In this document: positions 53,339 through 64,000 of the stretch, one piece after another
How positions within the stretch are numbered: position 1 is the stretch's first letter
How the letters are laid out: every line of letters starts with the position of its first letter
Assembly: GCF_026212465.1 (NCBI RefSeq)
Contig: NC_080057.1
Coordinates: 8,233,398 to 8,297,397, forward strand
Reading direction: 5' to 3'
Length of the DNA: 64,000 bases
From: Amaranthus tricolor
Lineage: Eukaryota; Streptophyta; Magnoliopsida; Caryophyllales; Amaranthaceae
The notes under the pieces: generated by a model
The model's input: the letters and a program-made list of their open reading frames with translations, nothing else
What the model was told of the DNA's origin: nothing
Database searches by the model: none
Program-made: the position numbers and the translations under genes

Positions 53339-54292
53339 TGATGCATGTACGGGGTGGAATGATCCAAGAACCCCCTTAATGCCTTCAAGAATAAGATCAA
53401 GAACACTATGCACGTACACAATGAACAATAAACCTTCTGTTTTGTGAAAACAGAAGGGTGACAAGAACAATCTTCGGAGATGGTTTTTCGTTGTGGATGG
53501 AGACAAATGGACCTTCACTCAGTCCTTGGCCTCGTCCTCACACTCGAGATTAAGATTCACTCTCTTAACCCTCGTGGAATTGATTGAATACTTCCCTTGC
53601 TTCACTCACAAAGGCAATACTCAAGTTTGTAATTGCACCAATTACTTGAATGAATACTTCATTAACAAATCTGAAAACTGAGTCTGAATTACAAGGATCA
53701 TGCCCTTTATATAGAGCAATGTCTAACGGCTAGTTGGGGAGTTTTAACAACCTTTAACTACCCCGTGCCTATTATTACAAACACGTGCATACTAAGGATT
53801 AAAACAGAAACATGAAAAATAACCTAAGTATTCTGATTTCAACCCATGTCTAGAAACTGGCGAGTGGGGGACCTTGCAGCTGTTCCCCTGGGCTTTGTGA
53901 GGTCTCTCTGTGTGTTCTTTGAGTCTTGGACTCTTCTTCCATGTCCAAAGATGCCATGCCTCGAAGTTTCATGCTCACACACACACCAGGCTGGATGCTT
54001 TAATGCTCGCAAGGTGAGCTGTTCGCCAGGTTGGTGTTCTGTTTGTTTTGTCACTTGTTTGCATTGGGCCAGCTTTCTGTTTGGTCTAACGTATATTGGG
54101 ATGCTTCCTTGTGTTCTTATTTGTCCTTGTATTGATCCCATGTTCATGCTTAGCCCAAATTGAGGATGATTTCCCTTGTATAAGCAAGGACCAGCAAGTT
54201 TAGTGCATGAAGATTTGAAGTACTTGGTTAGTGTTGTGATGCAATTATGCCCTAGCTTGATATTGGATTGTGGGCTCTTCATAATTGCATCA
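53339..54292 (-). repeat. 5' LTR (954 bp)
   Basis: Partner of 49,404-50,357 with the same TGATGCA/TGCATCA ends and length. It contains the promoter for the element transcript. The 147-codon minus-strand frame at 53,839-54,282 is the LTR-internal part of the gag-protease frame, without its own gene context. Confidence 0.96.
53706..53713 (-). promoter_or_regulatory. TATA box in the 5' LTR
   Basis: TATATAAA on the minus strand, the probable core promoter of the element. Together with the LTR ends it suggests a U3 of about 610 bp and about 340 bp of R plus U5. The start site is inferred from spacing only. Confidence 0.72.
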
Positions 54293-54297
54293 ATTCT
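54293..54297 (+). repeat. Target-site duplication, right copy (ATTCT)
   Basis: ATTCT immediately right of the 5' LTR, identical to 49,399-49,403. The satellite resumes in the same monomer phase after it. Confidence 0.93.
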
Positions 54298-54860
54298 TCA
54301 TCGTTCATTCGTCATTGACCATTAATCCTTGTTCATTCTTCATCGTTCATTCTTTATTGATCATTGATCCTTGTTCATTCTTCAACGTTCATTTGTCATT
54401 GATAATTGATCCTTGTTCATTCTTCATCGTTCATTCTTCATTGAGCATTAATCCTTGTTCATTCTTCATCGTTCATTCTTCATTGTCCATTGATCCTTGT
54501 TCATTCTTCATCTTTCATTCTTCATTGATCATTGACCATTGTTCATTCTTCATCGTTCATTCGTCATTGACCATTAATCCTTGTTTATTCTTCATCGTTC
54601 ATTCTTCATGATCATTGATCCTTGTTCATTCTTCATCGTTCATTTGTCATTGATAATTGATCCTTGTTCATTCTTCATCGTTCATTCCTCATTGAGCATT
54701 GATCATTGTTCATTCTTCATCGTTCATTCTTCATTGATCATTGATCCTTGTTCATTCTTCATCACTCATTCTTCATTGATCATTGATCCTTGTTCATTCT
54801 TCATCGTTCATTCTTCATTGAGCATTAATCCTTGTTCATTCTTCATCGTTCATTCTTCAT

Positions 54861-57800
54861 TGATCATTGATCCTTGTTCATTCTTCATCGTTCATTCGTC
54901 ATTCATCATTGATCCTTGTTCATTCTTCATCGTTCATTCTTCATTAATCATTGATCCTGGTTCATTCTTCATCGTTCATCTTGTTCATTCTTCATCGTTT
55001 ATTCTTCATTGATCATTGATCCTTGTTCATTCTTCATCGTTCATTCGTCATTCATCATTGATCCTTTTTCATTCTTCATCGTGCATTCTTCATTGATCAT
55101 TGATCCTTGTTCATTCTTCATCGTTCATTCTTCATTGATCATTGATACTTGTTCATTCTTCATCGTTCATTCGTCATTGACCATTAATCCTTGTTCATTC
55201 TTCATCGTTCATTCTTCATTGATCATTGATCCTTGTTCATTCTTCATCGTTCATTCTTCATTGATCATTGATCCTTGTTCATTCTTCATCGTTCATTCTT
55301 CATCGTTCATTCTTCATTGATCATTGACCCTTGTTCATTCTTCATCGTTCATTCTTCATTGATTATTGATCCTTGTTCATTCTTCATCGTTCATTCGTCA
55401 TTGATCATTGATCCTTGTTCATTCTTCATCGTTCATTCTTCAGTGACCATTAATCCTTGTTCATTCTTCATCGTTCATTCTTCATTGATCATTGATCCTT
55501 GTTCATTCTTCATCGTTCATTCTTCATTGATCATTGATCCTTGTTCATTCTTCATCGTTCATTCTTCATTGATCCTTGATCCTTGTTCATTCTTCATCGT
55601 TCATTCTTCATTGATCATTGATCCTTGTTAATTCTTCATCGTTCATTCGTCATTCATCATTGATCCTTGTTCATTCTTCATCGTTCATTCTTCATTGATC
55701 ATTGATCCTTGTTCATTCTTCATCGTTCATTTGTCATTGATAATTGATCCTTGTTCATTCTTCATCGTTCATTCTTCATTGATCATTGATCCTTGTTCAT
55801 TCTTCATCGTTCATTTGTCATTGATAATTGATCCTTGTTCATTATTCATCGTTCATTCTTCATTGAGCATTGATCCTTGTTCATTCTTCATCGTTCATTC
55901 TTCATTGATCATTGATCCTTGTTCATTCTTCATCGTTCATTCGTCATTGACCATTGATCCTTGTTTATTCTTCATCGTTCATTCTTCATTGATCATTGAT
56001 CCTTGTTCATTCTTCATCGTTCATTCTTCATTGATCATTGATCCTTGTTCATTCTTCATCGTTCATTCTTCATTGATCATTGATCCTTGTTCATTCTTCA
56101 TCGTTCATTCTTCATTGAGCATTAATCCTTGTTCATTCTTCATCGTTCATTCTTCGTTGATCATTGATCCTTGTTCATTCTTCATCGTTCATTTGTCATT
56201 CATCATTGATCCTTGTTCATTCTTCATTGATCATTTATCCTGGTTCATTCTTCATCGTTCATCTTGTTCATTCTTCATCGTTCATTCTTCATTGAGCATT
56301 GATCCTTGTTCATTCTTCATCGTTCATTCTTCATTGATCATTGATCCTTGTTCATTCTTCATTGACTGTTGATCCTTGTTCATTCTTCATTGTTCATTCT
56401 TCATTGATCATTGATCCTTGTTCATTCTTCTTCGTTCATTCTTCATTGATCATGGATCCTTGTTCATTCCTCATCGTTCATTCTTCATTGATCATTGATC
56501 CTTGTTCATTCTTCATCGTTCATTCGTCATTGACCATTGATCCTTGTTCATTCTTCATCGTCCATTCGTCATTGATCATTGATCCTTGTTCATTCTTCAT
56601 CGTTCATCCTTCATTGATCATTGATCCTTGTTCATTCTTCATCGTTCATTCGTCATTGGCCATTAATCCTTGTTCATTCTTCATCGTTCATTCTTCATTG
56701 ATCATTGATCCTTGTTCATTCTTCATCGTTCATCCTTCATTGATCATTGATCCTTGTTCATTCTTCATCGTTCATTCGTCATTGACCATTAATCCTTGTT
56801 CATTCTTCATCGTTCTTTCTTTATTGATCATTGATCCTTGTTCATTCTTCATCGTTCATTTGTCATTGATAATTGATCCTTGTTCATTCTTCATCGTTCA
56901 TTCTTCATTGAGCATTAATCCTTGTTCACTCTTCATCGTTCATTCTTCATTGATCATTGATCCTTGTTTATTCTTCATCGTTCATTCGTCATTCATCATT
57001 GATCCTTGTTCATTCTTCATCGTTCATTCTTCATTGAGCATTGATCCTTGTTCATTATTCATCGTTCATTCTTCATTGATCATTGATCCTTGTTCATTCT
57101 TCATCATTCATTCGTCATTGACCATTGATCCTTGTTTATTCTTCATCGTTCATTCTTCATTGATCATTGATCCTTGTTCATTCTTCATCGTTCATTCTTC
57201 ATTGATCATTGATCCTTGTTCATTCTTCATCGTTCATTCTTCATTGATCATTGATCCTTGTTCATTCTTCATCGTTCATTCTTCATTGATCATTGATCCT
57301 TGTTCATTCTTCATCGTTCATTCGTCATTCATCATTGATCCTTGTTCATTCTTCATCGTTCATTCTTCATTGATCATTGATCCTTGTTCATTCTTCATCG
57401 TTCATTTGTCATTGATAATTGATCCTTGTTCATTCTTCATCGTTCATTCTTCATTAAGCATTAATCCTTGTTCATTCTTCATCGTTCATTCTTCATTGAT
57501 CATTGATCCTTGTTAATTCTTCATCGTTCATTCGTCATTCATCATTGATCCTTGTTCATTCTTCATCGTTCATTCTTCATTGAGCATTGATCCTTGTTCA
57601 TTATTCATCGTTCATTCTTCATTGATCTTTGATCCTTGTTCATTCTTCATCATTCATTCGTCATTGACCATTGATCCTTGTTTATTCTTCATCGTTCATT
57701 CTTCATTGATCATTGATCCTTGTTCATTCTTCATCGTTCATTCTTCATTGATCATTGATCCTTGTTCATTCTTCATCGTTCATTCTTCATTGATCATTGA

Positions 57801-59045
57801 TCCTTGTTCATTCTTCATCGTTCATTCTTCATTGATCATTGATCCTTGTTCATTCTTCATCGTTCATTCGTCATTCATCATTGATCCTTGTTCATTCTTC
57901 ATCGTTCATTCTTCATTGATCATTGATCCTTGTTCATTCTTCATCGTTCATTTGTCATTGATAATTGATCCTTGTTCATTCTTCATCGTTCATTCTTCAT
58001 TGATCATTGATCCTTGTTCATTCTTCATCGTTCATTTGTCATTGATAATTGATCCTTGTTCATTCTTCATCTTTCATTCTTCATTGAGCATTGATCCTTG
58101 TTCATTCTTCATCGTTCATTCTTCATTGATCATTGATCCTTGTTCATTCTTCATCGTTCATTCGTCATTGACCATTGATCCTTGTTTATTCTTCATCGTT
58201 CATTCTTCATTGATCATTGATCCTTGTTCATTCTTCATCGTTCATTCTTCATTGATCATTGATCCTTGTTCATTCTTCATCGTTCATTCTTCATTGATCA
58301 TTGATCCTTGTTCATTCTTAATCGTTCATTCTTCATTGAGCATTAATCCTTGTTCATTCTTCATCGTTCATTATTCGTTGATCATTGATCCTTGTTCATT
58401 CTTCATCGTTCATTCGTCATTCATCATTGATCCTTGTTCATTCTTCATTGATCATTTATCCTGGTTCATTCTTCATCGTTCATCTTGTTCATTCTTCATC
58501 GTTCATTCTTCATTGATCATTGATCCTTGTTCATTCTTCATCGTTCATTCTTCATTGATCATTGATACTTGTTCATTCTTCATTGACTGTTGATCCTTGT
58601 TCATTCTTCATTGTTCATTCTTCATTGATCATTGATCCTTGTTCATTCTTCTTCGTTCATTCTTCATTGATCATGGATCCTTGTTCATTCCTCATCGTTC
58701 ATTCTTCATTGATCATTGATCCTTGTTCATTCTTCATCGTTCATTCGTCATTGACCATTGATCCTTGTTCATTCTTCATCGTTCATTCGTCATTGATCAT
58801 TGATCCTTGTTCATTCTTCATCGTTCATTCTTCATTGATCATTGATCCTTGTTCATTCTTCATCGTTCATTCTTCATTGATCATTGATCCTTGTTCATTC
58901 TTCATCGTTCATTCTTCATTGATCATTGATCCTTTTTTATTCTTCATCGTTCATTCTTCATTGATCATTAATCCTTGTTCATTCTTCATCGTCCATTCTT
59001 CATTGATAATTGACCCTTGTTCATTCTTCATCGTTCATCCTTCAC
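54861..59045 (+). repeat. 4,185-bp tandem duplication, unit 1
   Basis: Matches 59,046-63,230 at a constant 4,185-bp offset. Match edges read by eye are 54,861-59,088 against 59,046-63,273, so the crossover lies in a 43-bp interval, about one monomer. The translated frames (103, 118, 225, 391 and 337 codons) are identical between units. 4,185 equals 102 monomers minus 99 bp of net irregular-monomer change. Confidence 0.93.
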
Positions 59046-62000
59046 TGATCATTGATCCTTGTTCATTCTTCATCGTTCATTCGTCATTCATCATTGATCC
59101 TTGTTCATTCTTCATCGTTCATTCTTCATTAATCATTGATCCTGGTTCATTCTTCATCGTTCATCTTGTTCATTCTTCATCGTTTATTCTTCATTGATCA
59201 TTGATCCTTGTTCATTCTTCATCGTTCATTCGTCATTCATCATTGATCCTTTTTCATTCTTCATCGTGCATTCTTCATTGATCATTGATCCTTGTTCATT
59301 CTTCATCGTTCATTCTTCATTGATCATTGATACTTGTTCATTCTTCATCGTTCATTCGTCATTGACCATTAATCCTTGTTCATTCTTCATCGTTCATTCT
59401 TCATTGATCATTGATCCTTGTTCATTCTTCATCGTTCATTCTTCATTGATCATTGATCCTTGTTCATTCTTCATCGTTCATTCTTCATCGTTCATTCTTC
59501 ATTGATCATTGACCCTTGTTCATTCTTCATCGTTCATTCTTCATTGATTATTGATCCTTGTTCATTCTTCATCGTTCATTCGTCATTGATCATTGATCCT
59601 TGTTCATTCTTCATCGTTCATTCTTCAGTGACCATTAATCCTTGTTCATTCTTCATCGTTCATTCTTCATTGATCATTGATCCTTGTTCATTCTTCATCG
59701 TTCATTCTTCATTGATCATTGATCCTTGTTCATTCTTCATCGTTCATTCTTCATTGATCCTTGATCCTTGTTCATTCTTCATCGTTCATTCTTCATTGAT
59801 CATTGATCCTTGTTAATTCTTCATCGTTCATTCGTCATTCATCATTGATCCTTGTTCATTCTTCATCGTTCATTCTTCATTGATCATTGATCCTTGTTCA
59901 TTCTTCATCGTTCATTTGTCATTGATAATTGATCCTTGTTCATTCTTCATCGTTCATTCTTCATTGATCATTGATCCTTGTTCATTCTTCATCGTTCATT
60001 TGTCATTGATAATTGATCCTTGTTCATTATTCATCGTTCATTCTTCATTGAGCATTGATCCTTGTTCATTCTTCATCGTTCATTCTTCATTGATCATTGA
60101 TCCTTGTTCATTCTTCATCGTTCATTCGTCATTGACCATTGATCCTTGTTTATTCTTCATCGTTCATTCTTCATTGATCATTGATCCTTGTTCATTCTTC
60201 ATCGTTCATTCTTCATTGATCATTGATCCTTGTTCATTCTTCATCGTTCATTCTTCATTGATCATTGATCCTTGTTCATTCTTCATCGTTCATTCTTCAT
60301 TGAGCATTAATCCTTGTTCATTCTTCATCGTTCATTCTTCGTTGATCATTGATCCTTGTTCATTCTTCATCGTTCATTTGTCATTCATCATTGATCCTTG
60401 TTCATTCTTCATTGATCATTTATCCTGGTTCATTCTTCATCGTTCATCTTGTTCATTCTTCATCGTTCATTCTTCATTGAGCATTGATCCTTGTTCATTC
60501 TTCATCGTTCATTCTTCATTGATCATTGATCCTTGTTCATTCTTCATTGACTGTTGATCCTTGTTCATTCTTCATTGTTCATTCTTCATTGATCATTGAT
60601 CCTTGTTCATTCTTCTTCGTTCATTCTTCATTGATCATGGATCCTTGTTCATTCCTCATCGTTCATTCTTCATTGATCATTGATCCTTGTTCATTCTTCA
60701 TCGTTCATTCGTCATTGACCATTGATCCTTGTTCATTCTTCATCGTCCATTCGTCATTGATCATTGATCCTTGTTCATTCTTCATCGTTCATCCTTCATT
60801 GATCATTGATCCTTGTTCATTCTTCATCGTTCATTCGTCATTGGCCATTAATCCTTGTTCATTCTTCATCGTTCATTCTTCATTGATCATTGATCCTTGT
60901 TCATTCTTCATCGTTCATCCTTCATTGATCATTGATCCTTGTTCATTCTTCATCGTTCATTCGTCATTGACCATTAATCCTTGTTCATTCTTCATCGTTC
61001 TTTCTTTATTGATCATTGATCCTTGTTCATTCTTCATCGTTCATTTGTCATTGATAATTGATCCTTGTTCATTCTTCATCGTTCATTCTTCATTGAGCAT
61101 TAATCCTTGTTCACTCTTCATCGTTCATTCTTCATTGATCATTGATCCTTGTTTATTCTTCATCGTTCATTCGTCATTCATCATTGATCCTTGTTCATTC
61201 TTCATCGTTCATTCTTCATTGAGCATTGATCCTTGTTCATTATTCATCGTTCATTCTTCATTGATCATTGATCCTTGTTCATTCTTCATCATTCATTCGT
61301 CATTGACCATTGATCCTTGTTTATTCTTCATCGTTCATTCTTCATTGATCATTGATCCTTGTTCATTCTTCATCGTTCATTCTTCATTGATCATTGATCC
61401 TTGTTCATTCTTCATCGTTCATTCTTCATTGATCATTGATCCTTGTTCATTCTTCATCGTTCATTCTTCATTGATCATTGATCCTTGTTCATTCTTCATC
61501 GTTCATTCGTCATTCATCATTGATCCTTGTTCATTCTTCATCGTTCATTCTTCATTGATCATTGATCCTTGTTCATTCTTCATCGTTCATTTGTCATTGA
61601 TAATTGATCCTTGTTCATTCTTCATCGTTCATTCTTCATTAAGCATTAATCCTTGTTCATTCTTCATCGTTCATTCTTCATTGATCATTGATCCTTGTTA
61701 ATTCTTCATCGTTCATTCGTCATTCATCATTGATCCTTGTTCATTCTTCATCGTTCATTCTTCATTGAGCATTGATCCTTGTTCATTATTCATCGTTCAT
61801 TCTTCATTGATCTTTGATCCTTGTTCATTCTTCATCATTCATTCGTCATTGACCATTGATCCTTGTTTATTCTTCATCGTTCATTCTTCATTGATCATTG
61901 ATCCTTGTTCATTCTTCATCGTTCATTCTTCATTGATCATTGATCCTTGTTCATTCTTCATCGTTCATTCTTCATTGATCATTGATCCTTGTTCATTCTT

Positions 62001-63230
62001 CATCGTTCATTCTTCATTGATCATTGATCCTTGTTCATTCTTCATCGTTCATTCGTCATTCATCATTGATCCTTGTTCATTCTTCATCGTTCATTCTTCA
62101 TTGATCATTGATCCTTGTTCATTCTTCATCGTTCATTTGTCATTGATAATTGATCCTTGTTCATTCTTCATCGTTCATTCTTCATTGATCATTGATCCTT
62201 GTTCATTCTTCATCGTTCATTTGTCATTGATAATTGATCCTTGTTCATTCTTCATCTTTCATTCTTCATTGAGCATTGATCCTTGTTCATTCTTCATCGT
62301 TCATTCTTCATTGATCATTGATCCTTGTTCATTCTTCATCGTTCATTCGTCATTGACCATTGATCCTTGTTTATTCTTCATCGTTCATTCTTCATTGATC
62401 ATTGATCCTTGTTCATTCTTCATCGTTCATTCTTCATTGATCATTGATCCTTGTTCATTCTTCATCGTTCATTCTTCATTGATCATTGATCCTTGTTCAT
62501 TCTTAATCGTTCATTCTTCATTGAGCATTAATCCTTGTTCATTCTTCATCGTTCATTATTCGTTGATCATTGATCCTTGTTCATTCTTCATCGTTCATTC
62601 GTCATTCATCATTGATCCTTGTTCATTCTTCATTGATCATTTATCCTGGTTCATTCTTCATCGTTCATCTTGTTCATTCTTCATCGTTCATTCTTCATTG
62701 ATCATTGATCCTTGTTCATTCTTCATCGTTCATTCTTCATTGATCATTGATACTTGTTCATTCTTCATTGACTGTTGATCCTTGTTCATTCTTCATTGTT
62801 CATTCTTCATTGATCATTGATCCTTGTTCATTCTTCTTCGTTCATTCTTCATTGATCATGGATCCTTGTTCATTCCTCATCGTTCATTCTTCATTGATCA
62901 TTGATCCTTGTTCATTCTTCATCGTTCATTCGTCATTGACCATTGATCCTTGTTCATTCTTCATCGTTCATTCGTCATTGATCATTGATCCTTGTTCATT
63001 CTTCATCGTTCATTCTTCATTGATCATTGATCCTTGTTCATTCTTCATCGTTCATTCTTCATTGATCATTGATCCTTGTTCATTCTTCATCGTTCATTCT
63101 TCATTGATCATTGATCCTTTTTTATTCTTCATCGTTCATTCTTCATTGATCATTAATCCTTGTTCATTCTTCATCGTCCATTCTTCATTGATAATTGACC
63201 CTTGTTCATTCTTCATCGTTCATCCTTCAC
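59046..63230 (+). repeat. 4,185-bp tandem duplication, unit 2
   Basis: Direct partner of 54,861-59,045. It carries the same rare features, such as a doubled ATCGTTCATTCTTC near 59,470 (55,285 in unit 1) and ATTATTCGTTG near 62,555 (58,370). After 63,273 the sequence switches to a different family B context. Confidence 0.93.
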
Positions 63231-63499
63231 TGATCATTGATCCTTGTTCATTCTTCATCGTTCATTCGTCATTGACCATTAATCCTTGTTCATTCTTCTT
63301 CGTTCATTCTTCATTGATCAATGATCCTTGTTCATTCTTCATCGTTCATCCTTCATTGATCATTGATCCTTGTTCATTTTTCATCGTTCATTCGTGATTG
63401 ACCATTAATCCTTGTTTATTCTTCATCGTTCATTCTTTATTGATCATTGATCCTTGTTCATTCCTCATCGTTCATTTGTCATTGATAATTGATCCTTGT

Positions 63500-64000
63500 T
63501 CATTCTTCATCGTTCATTCTTCATTGATCCTTGATCCTTGTTCATTCTTCATCGTTCATTCTTCATTGATCATTGATCCTTGTTAATTCTTCATCGTTCA
63601 TTCGTCATTCATCATTGATCCTTGTTCATTCTTCATCGTTCATTCTTCATTGATCATTGATCCTTGTTCATTCTTCATCGTTCATTTGTCATTGATAATT
63701 GATCCTTGTTCATTCTTCATCGTTCATTCTTCATTGATCATTGATCCTTGTTCATTCTTCATCGTTCATTTGTCATTGACAATTGATCCTTGTTCATTAT
63801 TCATCGTTCATTCTTCATTGAGCATTGATCCTTGTTCATTCTTCATCGTTCATTCTTCATTGATCATTGATCCTTGTTCATTCTTCATCGTTCATTCGTC
63901 ATTGACCATTGATCCTTGTTTATTCTTCATCGTTCATTCTTCATTGATCATTGATCCTTGTTCATTCTTCATCGTTCATTCTTCATTGATCATTGATCCT
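63500..64000 (+). repeat. Partial further copy of the family B unit
   Basis: From the GATCCTTGATCC monomer at about 63,521 the variant order follows 55,566 onward and 59,751 onward (offsets 7,955 and 3,770 bp). One visible difference is near 63,780 (GACAATTG for GATAATTG). It runs off the window. Confidence 0.82.

Larger units (their letters stand above)
49404..54292 (-). mobile_element. Non-autonomous Ty3/gypsy-like LTR retrotransposon (gag-protease only)
   Basis: A 4,889-bp element inserted in the satellite, oriented on the minus strand. In order on that strand: 5' LTR (54,292-53,339), initiator-Met primer-binding site, 870-bp leader, gag-protease frame, polypurine tract, 3' LTR (50,357-49,404), with ATTCT on both sides. 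The internal region holds no reverse transcriptase, RNase H or integrase; the gag-protease frame runs straight through to the polypurine tract. It would need those enzymes from a related element, as in gag-only or gag-protease LTR elements known from plants. The two 954-bp LTRs differ at 5 sites, so the insertion is young. Lineage within Ty3/gypsy is not assigned, because reverse transcriptase and integrase, which would decide it, are absent. Confidence 0.95.
54293..64000 (+). repeat. 42-bp satellite array, forward orientation (family B)
   Basis: The array continues to the right edge with family B landmarks: the TTTATCCTGG monomer plus 19-bp deletion near 56,235, 58,452, 60,420 and 62,640; the TGTTAATTC stop variant near 55,628, 57,513, 59,813, 61,698 and 63,583; and TTGACTGTTG near 56,362, 58,583, 60,547 and 62,768. 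A 1-bp deletion sits near 54,609. No genes are seen; the open frames of up to 391 codons are the repeat peptide. Confidence 0.98.

Noticed and set aside
53321..53340. tRNA gene fragment at GGCTCTGATACCA
   Set aside because: Only the 3' end of initiator-Met tRNA is matched, exactly at the primer-binding position next to the LTR, with no cloverleaf sequence upstream.
1..64000. Telomeric or interstitial telomere repeats
   Set aside because: The 7-bp sub-period suggested it, but no TTTAGGG or TTAGGG runs were seen. ATTTAGATTC is a deleted satellite monomer.
1..64000. A new defence, toxin or other gene-based system
   Set aside because: Apart from the retroelement gag-protease frame, no non-repetitive coding sequence exists in the window. 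The interest here is structural.

Overview
This window is almost entirely satellite DNA. About 59 kb is one tandem array of a 42-bp repeat, broken only by a single 4.9-kb LTR retrotransposon. The retroelement points to a flowering-plant nuclear genome: it has an initiator-Met tRNA primer-binding site, a Ty3/gypsy-type Gag with a CCHC knuckle, and a plant-style DGGS protease. The array is probably heterochromatic (pericentromeric, subtelomeric or knob-like), but nothing here fixes the location or the species. I see no host gene, tRNA, rRNA, CRISPR array or bacterial feature.

Layout: (1) 1-7,920, satellite in reverse orientation (purine-rich + strand). (2) 7,921, a head-to-head junction where repeat orientation and base skew flip. 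(3) 7,921-about 42,260, forward satellite of sequence family A, built from nested duplications: a 15.4-kb block and an 11.5-kb copy of it, a 4,251-bp tandem duplication inside the first block, and 21/22-monomer higher-order repeats. (4) About 41,650-46,625, three copies of a 1.8-1.9-kb chimeric unit joining family A to family B. (5) About 46,345-49,403, family B in 2,440-bp units. (6) 49,404-54,292, a minus-strand gag-protease LTR element flanked by a perfect 5-bp target duplication, with 5 differences between its 954-bp LTRs. (7) 54,293-64,000, family B resumes and contains a 4,185-bp tandem duplication that looks identical between copies, then part of a further copy. The reversed array at 1-7,920 carries family B landmarks, so family A is bounded by B on both sides, in opposite orientations.

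The 42-bp monomer is itself six related heptamers, and several length variants are gains or losses of whole heptamers. Because 42 is a multiple of 3, one frame stays open for up to 957 codons and encodes an endlessly repeated 14-residue peptide. I treat this as a by-product of the repeat, not as genes. The only credible coding sequence is the retroelement gag-protease frame. Coordinates of duplication edges were found by eye from diagnostic variants and may be off by a monomer, except where an exact match interval is stated.
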